Assembly (NCBI GenBank): GCA_017542145.1 | Contig: JAFXXQ010000037.1 | Coordinates: forward strand, 62,001-126,000 | DNA length: 64,000 bases | Direction of reading: 5' to 3' | From: Bacteroidaceae bacterium | GTDB taxonomy: Bacteria > Bacteroidota > Bacteroidia > Bacteroidales > Bacteroidaceae | Shown: one piece after another, positions 41,504 through 50,631 of the stretch | Numbering within the stretch: the first letter of the stretch is position 1 | How the letters are laid out: every line of letters begins with the position of its first letter | The notes under the pieces: model-generated | What the model saw: the letters and a program-made list of their open reading frames with translations, nothing else | What the model was told of the DNA's origin: nothing | Database searches by the model: none | Translations under genes and position numbers: made by a program

Positions 41504-43036
41504 ATGAAAAAAAGAGTCTTATTGTCAGTCGGCCTACTATTGTCAGCATTTGTTGGGGCACAAGATTTCACGGACTATAGCACGTACCTTTGGGGCGACC
41601 AAGGCGACGGCACCTACGCGAATCCCGTGCTGAATGCCGACTTCTCCGACCCCGATGTCATTCGAGTGGGGGAGAGGTTCTACATGGTGGCCTCGGACTT
41701 TCACTTCATGGGCATGCAGGTGCTGGAGTCCGACGATGGGGTAAACTGGCGTTACATCAGCCAGATTTATGACCGTATTGACGAGCCGGGCTGGAACGAC
41801 AACCAGCATTACGGCGGCGGATCTTGGGCTCCCTCCATCCGCTATCACGACGGACGGTTCTACGTCTATTTCTGCACGCCTGACGAGGGTTTGTATATGA
41901 CCTCGGCCACCACAGCCAAGGGACCGTGGGAGCCGTTGCATCTCGTCAAGCGTGTGGCGAAGTGGGAAGATTCCTGCCCCCTATGGGATGACGATGGTCA
42001 GGCCTATCTTGGGCGCAGCCAGTGGGGCGCAGGCCCCATCATCGTACATAAGATGTCGGCTGACGGAAGGCAGTTGCTTGACGATGGGGTGACGGTCTAT
42101 AACGGTCCTGTGGCTGAGGGCACTAAATGGCTGAAGCGGAATGGCTGGTATTACCTTATCATCCCTGAGGGGGGCGTAGGTACGGGATGGCAGACGGTGC
42201 TTCGTGCCAAGGACATCTATGGCCCCTACGAGCGCCGGATTATGCTGGAACAAGGAACAACGGCCATCAACGGTCCTCACCAAGGTGCGCTGGTGGATGC
42301 TCCCGACGGCAGCTGGTGGTTCTACCATTTTCAGGACACCCCTGAGCTGGGGCGTGTGGTACACTTGCAGCCTGTCCGATGGCTGGACGAATGGCCGCTG
42401 ATGGGTGTGGACTACGACGGTAATGGCATCGGAGAGCCTGTTCGCTCGTGGCAGAAACCTATTCCATCCATAGGCCGCTCCCTGCCGCAGGCTGATGATG
42501 ACTTCTCCGGCTCCCTGGGGTTGCAATGGCAATGGAACCACAACCCACGCGACGACAGCTGGAGTCTGACGGAGCGTAAGGGCTTCCTGACGCTGCACGC
42601 CCTGCCTGCCGACAATCTGAAGGAGTGCCATAATATGCTCACGCAAAAATTGATGGGCTACGTTAGCAGCAGCACCACGCTGGTCGAAACTCACGGTAAC
42701 TGCTTTGCGGGACTGGCATGCACGGGTCAGGTGTTCCACGGTGTGGGCATCACACACGAGGGAATTGTGGTGGAAGCAGATGGCAAACGGACGTTGGTAC
42801 GGAAAGGGCGTTACAGACGTCTTTATCTCCGCGTCACGAACGACTGTATCCGCCACACCCATCAGTTCCTTTACAGCCTCGATGGCACCACGTTCCACCC
42901 TGCCGGAGAGCCCTTTACCCTGCGTGGCGGCTATTGGAAAGGTATCCGTCTGGGGCTCTTCTGCTATGGCGAGAGTGGCCGTGCCCGGTTTGACTACTTC
43001 ACACGTGAGGCCTTCGTCAGCCCCGTTTCTGAGTGA
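41504..43036 (+). CDS. Glycoside hydrolase family 43 (beta-xylosidase/arabinofuranosidase type)
   Basis: The 510-aa protein has a signal peptide ('VLLSVGLLLSAFVGAQ'). The five-bladed propeller starts 'NPVLNADFSDPDVIRVGERF' with the catalytic base Asp in 'DFSDPDV', pKa-modulating Asp in 'WEDSCPLWDDDGQAYL', and catalytic acid Glu in 'GPVAEGTKWLK'. The C-terminal ~190 residues ('LGLQWQWNHNPRDDSWSLTE') are the beta-sandwich domain found in many GH43 (subfamily 12/DUF1349-like) members. It would act on arabinoxylan-derived or other side-chain sugars. Its stop codon directly abuts the stop of the converging GH3 gene with no gap. Confidence 0.9.
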   Translation: MKKRVLLSVGLLLSAFVGAQDFTDYSTYLWGDQGDGTYANPVLNADFSDPDVIRVGERFYMVASDFHFMGMQVLESDDGVNWRYISQIYDRIDEPGWNDNQHYGGGSWAPSIRYHDGRFYVYFCTPDEGLYMTSATTAKGPWEPLHLVKRVAKWEDSCPLWDDDGQAYLGRSQWGAGPIIVHKMSADGRQLLDDGVTVYNGPVAEGTKWLKRNGWYYLIIPEGGVGTGWQTVLRAKDIYGPYERRIMLEQGTTAINGPHQGALVDAPDGSWWFYHFQDTPELGRVVHLQPVRWLDEWPLMGVDYDGNGIGEPVRSWQKPIPSIGRSLPQADDDFSGSLGLQWQWNHNPRDDSWSLTERKGFLTLHALPADNLKECHNMLTQKLMGYVSSSTTLVETHGNCFAGLACTGQVFHGVGITHEGIVVEADGKRTLVRKGRYRRLYLRVTNDCIRHTHQFLYSLDGTTFHPAGEPFTLRGGYWKGIRLGLFCYGESGRARFDYFTREAFVSPVSE

Positions 43037-45634
43037 TTAACGTACCACGAAGTCGAACGTCTTGAGGTCCTTGTCGAGCGACGAGGTGCCGTAGAGAATC
43101 TGATAGCGTCCGGCGCGTGTGGCCAGTTCGTAGAGGTCGTTGTCGTAGTATTCGAAGGCCTCGCCGTCGAGGGTGATTTTAGCCGTCAGGGTCTCGCCAG
43201 GCTTCAGCACCAGCTTCTGGAATCCCTTCAGCGCCTTGATGGGTGCGCCGGGGTCGTCGAGGGCTTTCACATACACCTGTACGGTCTCTGTCCCCTCGCG
43301 TTTACCCGTATTCGTCACAGGTACCGTCAGCGTCACCTTGCCCGTTTTCTTCATCGAATTGGCCGACAACTTACCCTCGCCGACGGCAAAGGTGGTGTAG
43401 CTCATGCCGTAGCCGAAGGCATACTGGGGCACACCGGTGAAGTAGCGATAGGTGCGGTTCTTCATTGAGTAGTCGAGGAAGTCCGGCAGGTCGCCTGTCG
43501 AGCGATAGAAGGTGACAGGCAGCTTGCCGCCTGGGTTGTAGTCGCCGAAGAGCACCTCAGCCAAAGCTTTGGCGCCACCCTGGCCGGGATACCAAGCCTG
43601 CAACAGCGCGTCGTACTGCCCCTCGACGCTGCCGAAAGCAATAGCCGAGCCAGAGCAGTTGACGAAGATGACGGGCTTTCCCGTCTTATGCATGGCGCTG
43701 ACGAGCATCTGTTGGACTTTGGGCAGTTCGATGTCGGACTTGTCGCCGCCCTCGCCCTCCATGCGGGCCGAGATGCCGCCGATAATGACGATGGCGTCGG
43801 CATTACCCACCTCGGCGGCAAGGTCGGTGAAGTCAGCCAGCTTGCGCTCGCAGATGTCGCCACGCAGCATGGCGAACTGTCCGTTGCCGTGCTTGTATTC
43901 GATGACGACGTCGTACGTCTTGCCAGCCACGACGGGGAATGACTTGTACTCGACCCTGCGACCGAAACCACCCCTGCGTCCGCTCGTAGCCTTGTTGTCC
44001 TCGACCACCTTGCCGTTCACCTTCAGCACGTAGCCGTTGTCGGTCGTGAGGGTGTACATCATGTCACCCGTGAACGTAGAGACATACTTGCCGCTGATGC
44101 GTGCGGAGAGCGTGTCGCGGTTGACACCCTGGGCGAAGCCCCATGCTCCGAAGGTGGAGAAGTTGAGGTCGTTGTAGAAGTCGGTCTTGGCAGGCCGTCC
44201 GGCCAGCTCGCGGTTGTTGAAGAACTCCACCTTCACGCCCTTGCCGTTGTTGAAATCGGGCAGGTGATGGACGGTGGCATATTCGTCGTTGAGCTCACAG
44301 GCCTTGTCGTAGATAATCGTGGCACCAGGCACGGCTGCCTTGATGCCGCTGAGTAGCGAGTGCTTGTGGTCATCGGTAGGCGTACCGCCGTAGTTGCCGT
44401 TGAGCATTGCCACGTCGTCGGCATTCGGACCGAGCACGGCCAGCGTCTTGATGCTTTTCGAGAGGGGCAGCACGCCACCCTTGTTCTCCAGCAGCACCAT
44501 CGACTCACGGGCAGCCTGTGTGGCCAGGGCATCGTGCTCCTCGCTGCTGATGGCATCCGGGGAGATGTTTGCCCAGGGCAGCATCTCGGCAGGGTCGAAC
44601 ATACCCAGTTCGAAGCGTCCCATCAGCGTCTTGCGCAGATGCCCGTCGAGCTCGCTTTCCTCAATCAGGCCCTGCTTGAGTCCATCGGCGAGCGCCATGA
44701 ACGCCTTGCCGCACTCCAGGTCGGTACCGCTGCGTACCGCATCGATGGAAGCCGATACCGGGCTGTCGTGAGTCTCGTGCTGGCCACGGTTGAAGAAGTT
44801 GTTGATGGCGTCGCAGTCGGTCAGGATGATGCCATCGTAGCCCCATTTCCGGCGCAGAATGTCTATCAACAGTTTGTCGCTGGCGCAGCAGGGGTCACCC
44901 TCGAAACGCTGGTAAGCACACATTACCTCGCGCACGTTGCCTTTCTTCACCAGCGCCTTGAAGGCAGGCAGATAGGTCTCCCAGAGGTCGCGGGCCGAGG
45001 GGTCGACGTTCATGGAGTGGCGCAGGGGCTCCGGACCGCTGTGGACGGCGTAGTGCTTTGCGCAGGCGTGGGTCTTGAAATAGCGGCTGTCGTTACCCTG
45101 CATGCCCAGCACGTTCTGTACGCCCAGCACGGCCATCAGGTAGGGGTCCTCGCCGTAAGTCTCCTGCCCGCGTCCCCATCGTGGGTCGCGGAAGATATTC
45201 ACGTTCGGACACCAGAAGGTGAGCTCGGGGTTGCCCGGATAGTAGGTCACGCCCTGCGGCACGTTGAAGATGTTGTGGTCCGAGCGGTTCCAGTTGGCAC
45301 GAGCCTCGTCGCTGACTTGCGAGAATACGTCATATACCAGCTGTGGATTGAAGGCAGCCGCCATGCCGATGGGCTGGGGATAGACCGTATAGCCGTCCTG
45401 ACGAACGCCGTGACAGGCCTCGCTCCACCAGTTGTAGCTGGGGACGCCCAGGCGGTCCACTGAGGCCGACTTGTTCATCATCAGCCCCACCTTCTCATCG
45501 GGCGTGAGCATGGACAGCAGATTCTCCACACGTTTCTTGTTGGAGAGCTTTGTGTTCTGGAACGGATACTGCACCTGCTGCGACTCACATGCGGTCAGAA
45601 GGACGATAAAAGCAAAAAGAACAATCTTTTTCAT
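43037..45634 (-). CDS. Glycoside hydrolase family 3 with PA14 insertion
   Basis: Lipoprotein of 865 aa ('FAFIVLLTACES', lipobox near C16). The order is the GH3 TIM-barrel with 'GIILTDCDAINNFF' holding the nucleophile Asp, then the alpha/beta sandwich. A PA14 domain is inserted there ('GVKVEFFNNRELAGRP' to 'MLRGDICERKLADF'), and a fibronectin-III-like C-terminal domain follows ('VPVTNTGKREGTETVQVYVK'). Length and layout match Bacteroidetes GH3 beta-xylosidase/beta-glucosidases. Early residues 'DRLGVPSYNWWSEACHGVRQ' are typical of xylosidase-like members. It would release terminal sugars from oligosaccharides in the periplasm. It converges with GH43 at zero distance. Confidence 0.9.
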   Translation of the reverse strand: MKKIVLFAFIVLLTACESQQVQYPFQNTKLSNKKRVENLLSMLTPDEKVGLMMNKSASVDRLGVPSYNWWSEACHGVRQDGYTVYPQPIGMAAAFNPQLVYDVFSQVSDEARANWNRSDHNIFNVPQGVTYYPGNPELTFWCPNVNIFRDPRWGRGQETYGEDPYLMAVLGVQNVLGMQGNDSRYFKTHACAKHYAVHSGPEPLRHSMNVDPSARDLWETYLPAFKALVKKGNVREVMCAYQRFEGDPCCASDKLLIDILRRKWGYDGIILTDCDAINNFFNRGQHETHDSPVSASIDAVRSGTDLECGKAFMALADGLKQGLIEESELDGHLRKTLMGRFELGMFDPAEMLPWANISPDAISSEEHDALATQAARESMVLLENKGGVLPLSKSIKTLAVLGPNADDVAMLNGNYGGTPTDDHKHSLLSGIKAAVPGATIIYDKACELNDEYATVHHLPDFNNGKGVKVEFFNNRELAGRPAKTDFYNDLNFSTFGAWGFAQGVNRDTLSARISGKYVSTFTGDMMYTLTTDNGYVLKVNGKVVEDNKATSGRRGGFGRRVEYKSFPVVAGKTYDVVIEYKHGNGQFAMLRGDICERKLADFTDLAAEVGNADAIVIIGGISARMEGEGGDKSDIELPKVQQMLVSAMHKTGKPVIFVNCSGSAIAFGSVEGQYDALLQAWYPGQGGAKALAEVLFGDYNPGGKLPVTFYRSTGDLPDFLDYSMKNRTYRYFTGVPQYAFGYGMSYTTFAVGEGKLSANSMKKTGKVTLTVPVTNTGKREGTETVQVYVKALDDPGAPIKALKGFQKLVLKPGETLTAKITLDGEAFEYYDNDLYELATRAGRYQILYGTSSLDKDLKTFDFVVR

Positions 45635-45760
45635 AGTTCAGAAAGAATTATATTAGGGTTTTTAATTATGGGCACAAATTAAGAGGTTTTTTTCCGTATT
45701 TCCTAATTTTCGGGCCGCTTTTTTGGTTTTCTTTCGTCGCAACGTCTTTTTTTGTCATCA

Positions 45761-45844
45761 TAGCCCCTTATTCTGTTAGCGTAGCCCCTTATTCTGTCGG
45801 CGCAGCCCCCTATTCTGTTAGCGTAGCCCCCTATTCTGTCAAAG
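45761..45844. repeat. 21-bp tandem repeat, four units
   Basis: Four units of TAGCCCCTTATTCTGTTAGCG with small changes follow each other exactly every 21 bp. They lie in the 329-bp gap between the divergent GH3 and DUF6055-like genes, where no gene is supported. On the minus strand the units would read as a heptapeptide repeat, but with no gene-like context. Confidence 0.85.
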
Positions 45845-45930
45845 TCAGCGTCCTCTTCTGAGAATGTTAAAAAAACGGCCCGCAAACCACATTTTTCAGG
45901 TAAAATCTCTTTTATTTCGGGAAAAAATTG

Positions 45931-45938
45931 TATTTTTG
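45931..45938 (+). promoter_or_regulatory. Bacteroidetes -7 box for the DUF6055-like gene
   Basis: TATTTTTG matches TAnnTTTG, 25 bp before the ATG at 45964. TTTA at 45911-45914 lies near the -33 position. Confidence 0.55.
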
Positions 45939-45963
45939 CATGTTCGTTCTAATCTACGTAATC

Positions 45964-47277
45964 ATGAAAAAACAGTTGTTAATTCTGACGTATGCATCAG
46001 CCTGCCTGCTCTGTCTGCAGGCTCAGGATGCGCAGACCACACAGGGCTACACCCTCCCGAAGGGCAAGGAAATCTACATCCCTGAAGAGCTTCGCGACAA
46101 CGACTTCACCAGTCGCGAATCGCAATGGAGCTACTACCGCATGGCCTGCACGCCCAATGTGGTCTGCTTCTGGGAAAAGGGGTTCGGGGAGGACCTCAGC
46201 AAAGCCCCCGACCTCGACGGACATCCCATGACCGTTGACCTCGACAACCTCCTCTGCCGCGTGGAGTACTTCTACAACGTGTATCGCGATATGATGGGCT
46301 TCCTCAAGCCCGACAGCAAGGCCCATAGGTACCGCATGATGGTGATGCTCAACTACTCCCTTGAGGGTACGGCCTATGGCGGCTGCTACGACGACGTGAT
46401 AGGCGCACTCTGGATAGCCCCCAACCGCATCCAGGACAAGACGCTCAACTGCATCGCCCACGAACTGGGCCACTCGTTCCAGACGCAGATTTCACTCGAC
46501 GGCCATGGCGGAGGGGGAGGTGGCATCATGGAGACCAGCGCACAGTGGATGCTCTGGCAGGTAAACCCCCGTTGGACGACGGACGAAAACTACCATTGGG
46601 AGGCCTACAAGAAGGACATCCACCTCAGCCTGTTCCATTTTAAGAACATGTATCACGCGCCGTTCGTGCTTGAGTACTGGGGCTATCTGCACGGGCTCAC
46701 CTACATGGCCGATATGTTCCGCGGAGGCCGACGAGGGGAGGACTTCACCCAGACCTATATGCGGATGTATGACGTCGATGTGGATAAGATGGGCGACGAG
46801 CTGCTGGACTGCTACAGCCGGCTTATCACCTTTGACTTCCCCGACAAGCGCAACGAGAGTGTGCGCTACTCGTGCGAACTGCTGAGCGAAATGAAGGATA
46901 CCCTTGGCGGATGGAAGACGCCCGTCAACGTGCCTGAGACGTACGGCTTCAACGTCGACGAAATCGCCCTCCCGGCAGCCGGCAAGAGTGTCAAGGTGCA
47001 CTTCCAGGGGCTTTCAAAAAAAGACAACATCGGCTATCGCTACGGCCTGGTGGCTGTGGACAACAACAATAACCCGACATACCTTGGCGCCAATTCGGCA
47101 TTCAAGAAGACGCTCACCTACACCAATCCGGGCAACATCAAGAAGCTCTACCTGGTCGTCGTGGGCTGCCCCACCAAGGAGTACAAACCCGCCCCGTTCA
47201 GATGGGGACGGCAACGCGATGCTGTGCAGGACGACGAAGGGCCTGCCCGGTATCCTTACATGATAAAATTCGGATAA
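45964..47277 (+). CDS. Secreted DUF6055-like zinc metallopeptidase
   Basis: The 437-aa protein has a signal peptide ('LLILTYASACLLCLQAQ'). A zincin motif 'CIAHELGHSFQ' (HExxH) lies near residue 172, followed by 'GGGGIMETSAQWMLWQ' with a possible third ligand Glu. It is preceded by 'YRMMVMLNYSLEGTAYGGCY' as in DUF6055 proteins of Bacteroidetes. The C-terminal ~90 residues form a beta-sandwich-like domain ('VDNNNNPTYLGANSAFKKTL'). It likely acts on surface or secreted proteins, perhaps glycoproteins, next to glycan-degrading enzymes. The family name is from recognition of the pattern only. The ATG at 45964 is chosen for the signal peptide. Confidence 0.75.
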   Translation: MKKQLLILTYASACLLCLQAQDAQTTQGYTLPKGKEIYIPEELRDNDFTSRESQWSYYRMACTPNVVCFWEKGFGEDLSKAPDLDGHPMTVDLDNLLCRVEYFYNVYRDMMGFLKPDSKAHRYRMMVMLNYSLEGTAYGGCYDDVIGALWIAPNRIQDKTLNCIAHELGHSFQTQISLDGHGGGGGGIMETSAQWMLWQVNPRWTTDENYHWEAYKKDIHLSLFHFKNMYHAPFVLEYWGYLHGLTYMADMFRGGRRGEDFTQTYMRMYDVDVDKMGDELLDCYSRLITFDFPDKRNESVRYSCELLSEMKDTLGGWKTPVNVPETYGFNVDEIALPAAGKSVKVHFQGLSKKDNIGYRYGLVAVDNNNNPTYLGANSAFKKTLTYTNPGNIKKLYLVVVGCPTKEYKPAPFRWGRQRDAVQDDEGPARYPYMIKFG

Positions 47278-47317
47278 TCACTACATGACAAATAACAATC
47301 CCAAATCCACAGAAGCT

Positions 47318-48352
47318 ATGATGAAGATATTGATAATCGGCGGAACGGGCACCATCAGCAGCGCCATCACCCGCCAGCTCGCCGGGAGCGGCCACGAGCT
47401 GTGGCTGCTGAACCGCGGAAACCGCAGGAACGAGGTGCCGCAGGGCGTCAGACAGGTCGTCTGCGATATTAACGACGAGGCAGAAGTGCTGCGTCAGGTG
47501 GGCAGCGAACAGTTCGATGCCGTCTGCGAGTTCATCGGCTTCGTGCCGTCGGAGGTGGAGCGCGACATCCGTCTTTTCCGCGGGCGTACGCGCCAGTACG
47601 TTTACATTTCGTCGGCCTCGGCTTATGCAAAGCCTGCTGCCAGTTACGTCATCACCGAGGGTACGTCGCTCGTCAATCCCCATTGGCAATACTCGCGCAA
47701 CAAGATTGCCTGCGAAGACCTGCTGATGAAGGCCTATCGCGAAAGCGGCTTTCCCGTCACTATCGTCCGCCCCAGCCACACGTACTGCGAGCGCAGCGTG
47801 CCCGTCAGCATCCACGGGCCCAAGGGCAGCTGGCAGGTGCTGCGCCGTATGCTCGACGGTAAGCGCGTGCTGGTGCAGGGCGACGGTTCGTCACTATGGA
47901 CGATGACGTGGAACGAGGATTTCGCCCGCGGCTTCATCGGCCTCCTGGGCAACCCCAAGGCCACGGGCGAAGCCTTCCAGATCATGAGCGACGAGTCGCT
48001 GACCTGGAACCAAATCTACCAGAGCATAGCCGCCGCCCTCGGCGTAGAGTTCAAACCCTACTATGTCGCCTCGGATTTCCTGGCAGCAGTCTCGCCTAAG
48101 GAATGGGATTTCGAGGGCAATCTGTTGGGGGACAAGAGTGTCTCGGTCGTCTTTGACTGCACAAAGCTGAAGCGTGCCGTGCCCGGGTTCCAGGCCACCA
48201 TCCGCTACGACGAGGGTGTGCGCCGCTGCATCGCCCACATACTCGCTCATCCTGAGCTGCAGAAGGAAGACCCCGACTTCGACCGCTGGTGCGACAGGGT
48301 CATCGAGGCACAGGAGTGTGCCCGTCGAAACCTTTCGCCACAGCATGAATGA
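47318..48352 (+). CDS. SDR-type NAD-dependent epimerase/dehydratase-like protein
   Basis: The 344-aa extended SDR starts with Rossmann loop 'KILIIGGTGTISSAI' and has 'YVYISSASAY' and the catalytic Y-x3-K in 'QYSRNKIACE'. The overall pattern ('FIGFVPSEVERDIRLFRGRT', 'PSHTYCERSVPVSIHG') is like the CSP41/isoflavone-reductase-like branch, found in Bacteroidetes utilisation loci. It has no signal, so it is cytosolic and may alter a freed sugar. Starts at 47285, 47318 and 47321 are all in frame. Its end overlaps a possible start of the next gene by 4 bp, so transcription is shared. Confidence 0.8.
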   Translation: MMKILIIGGTGTISSAITRQLAGSGHELWLLNRGNRRNEVPQGVRQVVCDINDEAEVLRQVGSEQFDAVCEFIGFVPSEVERDIRLFRGRTRQYVYISSASAYAKPAASYVITEGTSLVNPHWQYSRNKIACEDLLMKAYRESGFPVTIVRPSHTYCERSVPVSIHGPKGSWQVLRRMLDGKRVLVQGDGSSLWTMTWNEDFARGFIGLLGNPKATGEAFQIMSDESLTWNQIYQSIAAALGVEFKPYYVASDFLAAVSPKEWDFEGNLLGDKSVSVVFDCTKLKRAVPGFQATIRYDEGVRRCIAHILAHPELQKEDPDFDRWCDRVIEAQECARRNLSPQHE

Positions 48353-48375
48353 CTAAACGAAACGACAGTTATAGA

Positions 48376-49743
48376 ATGAAACGAAGACTTTTGCTGCTTT
48401 TTTTGCTGATGCCGGCAGTCGTATTCATCTGTGCAGGAGATGACCTGACGCGCGAGGTGGAGGCGGATACCGTGCGCTTCCCCGTGCCCGTCATTGACGA
48501 GGACTGGAATCTGGTGTGGATGCCTCACAACTGCTCGGACCACAACGTGTATGTCTATAAGGACAAACTCTATGACGAGCTGTTCACCCGTACGCTGGGC
48601 TGGAACGGCGGCGACGGCGTGCAGACGATACAGCTGCCTGGCGGATACCTCTTCTGGTCCTTCAACGACAGCTTCTACGGCAGGGTAAACGCCAGCACCC
48701 GAGCCCGCTCCAACTGCAACTTCCCCCGCAACACCATCATGGTGCAGACACCTGACGAGACGGGATTTCCAGGCGACAAAAGTACCAACCTCGTGTGGCT
48801 TGCCGACTATGTGAACACAACGAACCCTTCGTCGTCGCGCTATTACAACGCCCGCACCCATATCCGTCACCCGAAAGGGGAGAAGACGGCCTCGCAGATT
48901 GCCGCAGGCGACATCGACCAGCAGTACCTCTACTGGGCTGGCGACGGCACCGTCGTCGACGGGCAGCTGCAGGTGCTCTGGGCGGGTGTCTACAACGGCA
49001 CGCAGAACCTCATGCGCAGCGACAACCGCGCCCTGGCCATCTACAGCCTCGAGGGCACGCCAGGCGACGACACCTATCTGAGCCTCATCTCGGTAGACCA
49101 TCATTTCTTCGAGAAAGACCCCATCGGCTATGGTCAGACTCTCTGGGAGGACGAGGACGGACACACCTACCTCTATGCCTGCAACCAGTTCAAGAAGAAC
49201 GAGGGCGACCTGCTGAACACCTCCAGCCCCGTTGTGGCGCGTTCGAAGACGTACGACCTGCGGAGCGGATGGGAATACTACATAGCCGATGCCAAGGGCG
49301 AATTCCATTGGCAGGATACCTATCCTACCGAAGAGGAGGTCAACCGATCGGCCATCAGCTCGCGCTCGGTCTCGACGGCGTGGGTTTTCAAGGAGGGCGA
49401 CTGGTACTACATGACGGCGCAAGGGTATGTCTTCAGCAAGCAGGTTTACATCATGCGCAGCCGTCATCCGTGGGGGCCTTTCGAGCATTGCCATCAGCTC
49501 TGGACGCTGCCCTATGTGCTTGACAAGAAGGGCAAACGGACGTATCAGAACTTCTATATGCCCCATCTCCATCAGGGGCTTTCCCGCACGGGCGAGCTGG
49601 TGTTTTCCACCAATACCGATGCCGCCAACTGGAACGACAACTTCGACACGACGGGAAGCGCCGATTTCTACCGGCCCTTCTTCTTCCGCGTGTTCAACTG
49701 GCAGGCTCTGTTTGCCGACGACCCGGAAGACGAGAAAGAATGA
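48376..49743 (+). CDS. Secreted DUF5005-like beta-propeller protein
   Basis: The 455-aa protein has a signal peptide ('LLLLFLLMPAVVFICAGDD'). The mature part has repeated propeller-like strands ('GGYLFWSFNDSFYGRVNAST', 'NLMRSDNRALAIY', 'GHTYLYACNQF', 'GDWYYMTAQGYVFSKQVYIM'), resembling DUF5005 and distant GH43/GH117-like folds. No catalytic set can be assigned with confidence. The start at 48376 gives a clean signal; an ATG at 48349 overlaps the upstream stop. It sits in a plus-strand operon of SDR, this gene and a lipoprotein gene (overlapping starts and stops), suggesting a joint role in handling a glycan. Confidence 0.7.
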   Translation: MKRRLLLLFLLMPAVVFICAGDDLTREVEADTVRFPVPVIDEDWNLVWMPHNCSDHNVYVYKDKLYDELFTRTLGWNGGDGVQTIQLPGGYLFWSFNDSFYGRVNASTRARSNCNFPRNTIMVQTPDETGFPGDKSTNLVWLADYVNTTNPSSSRYYNARTHIRHPKGEKTASQIAAGDIDQQYLYWAGDGTVVDGQLQVLWAGVYNGTQNLMRSDNRALAIYSLEGTPGDDTYLSLISVDHHFFEKDPIGYGQTLWEDEDGHTYLYACNQFKKNEGDLLNTSSPVVARSKTYDLRSGWEYYIADAKGEFHWQDTYPTEEEVNRSAISSRSVSTAWVFKEGDWYYMTAQGYVFSKQVYIMRSRHPWGPFEHCHQLWTLPYVLDKKGKRTYQNFYMPHLHQGLSRTGELVFSTNTDAANWNDNFDTTGSADFYRPFFFRVFNWQALFADDPEDEKE

Positions 49744-49769
49744 AAAAAAGAGATTTGAATACTATGACT

Positions 49770-50609
49770 ATGAAAAAGTTACATATATCCGCTCACTACC
49801 TGAAGGTTACGGCATTTCTTTCGTTCATCGGCCTGATTGTGGCATCGTGCTACAAGATTATCTGTACCTACGTACCTACGGAAGTTGAAGGGACAGAAAC
49901 TTTTGAAGCTCGTCTGGTGGTGACCGACGATGGCTCATCGACGCAGAATTTTGTTACCGACTGGTCGGTAGCTGCCGTACGTGTGCCCGAGGGTTGGACG
50001 GTTGCCGTCCCCACAGGCTGCCATCAGCAGTACGCCGAGGAATGGGTTTACTATAGTGATGGCTCGAAGGTTGCCAGCAGACAGAACATGAAGTATAGCT
50101 CACACTTGTCTGATATCTATAATGTCGGTGCCCCCTTGAAGGGCTACAAATGGTGGGCATTCGTCACAAACCGTATGGTGCCGAAACACATGGCTTCGTG
50201 CTGGCGTAACGGCTGCGATAGTATTTCCATCACCTTTCTGATTACGCCGAACGGTGTGCCGGGCACCTATAAGATTGACTTCATGGCCGGCGACGAGGAG
50301 GACGAGCAGGGCGTCACGAAGTACGCAAGATATAGCGAAGCAAAGGGCACGCGCTTGTTCCACGCCTCTACCGTCTCGTCTTTCTCTGAAGGAAAGAAAC
50401 CCGACAATGCTGCCCCCGGCCTCACGCGTACGGTTGTGGTGAAAGAGTCATCGGGCATCCAGCCTCCCGTCAGCATCGGGGATTTGTCGCGTCGCAATCC
50501 CGAAGCCATATTTGACTTGGATGGACGGCTCCTGCGCATCGGCACATCTACCGAAGGACTTCCCCCCGGCATATATATCATAAATGGTGAGAAACGAACG
50601 GTCAGGTAA
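49770..50609 (+). CDS. Hypothetical lipoprotein with C-terminal sorting-type tail
   Basis: Unrecognised 279-aa protein. It has a lipobox-like signal ('FLSFIGLIVASCYK', cysteine near residue 27). The mature part is beta-rich ('TFEARLVVTDDGSSTQNFVT', 'PNGVPGTYKIDFMAG'). It ends 'AIFDLDGRLLRIG' and 'GLPPGIYIINGEKRTVR', resembling the Bacteroidetes tail 'YDLxGR...PGIYIxxGKK'. Having both a lipid anchor and such a tail is unusual. An earlier ATG at 49740 overlaps the previous stop. It is probably a surface glycan-binding or structural protein of the same operon. Confidence 0.6.
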   Translation: MKKLHISAHYLKVTAFLSFIGLIVASCYKIICTYVPTEVEGTETFEARLVVTDDGSSTQNFVTDWSVAAVRVPEGWTVAVPTGCHQQYAEEWVYYSDGSKVASRQNMKYSSHLSDIYNVGAPLKGYKWWAFVTNRMVPKHMASCWRNGCDSISITFLITPNGVPGTYKIDFMAGDEEDEQGVTKYARYSEAKGTRLFHASTVSSFSEGKKPDNAAPGLTRTVVVKESSGIQPPVSIGDLSRRNPEAIFDLDGRLLRIGTSTEGLPPGIYIINGEKRTVR

Positions 50610-50631
50610 GTAAGGAGTGATTCTCTTTTGA

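Noticed and set aside
44360..45463. Long plus-strand open frame opposite the GH3 gene
   Set aside because: Antisense shadow of a GC-rich gene; its translation shows no family features, whereas the minus strand holds the full GH3 enzyme.
45703..45885. Small minus-strand gene coding a heptapeptide repeat
   Set aside because: It is only the translation of the 21-bp tandem array with no start context or homologue; treated as a DNA repeat.
48247..49572. Long minus-strand open frame opposite the DUF5005-like gene
   Set aside because: Antisense shadow; the plus-strand protein has a signal peptide and propeller repeats and sits in an operon.
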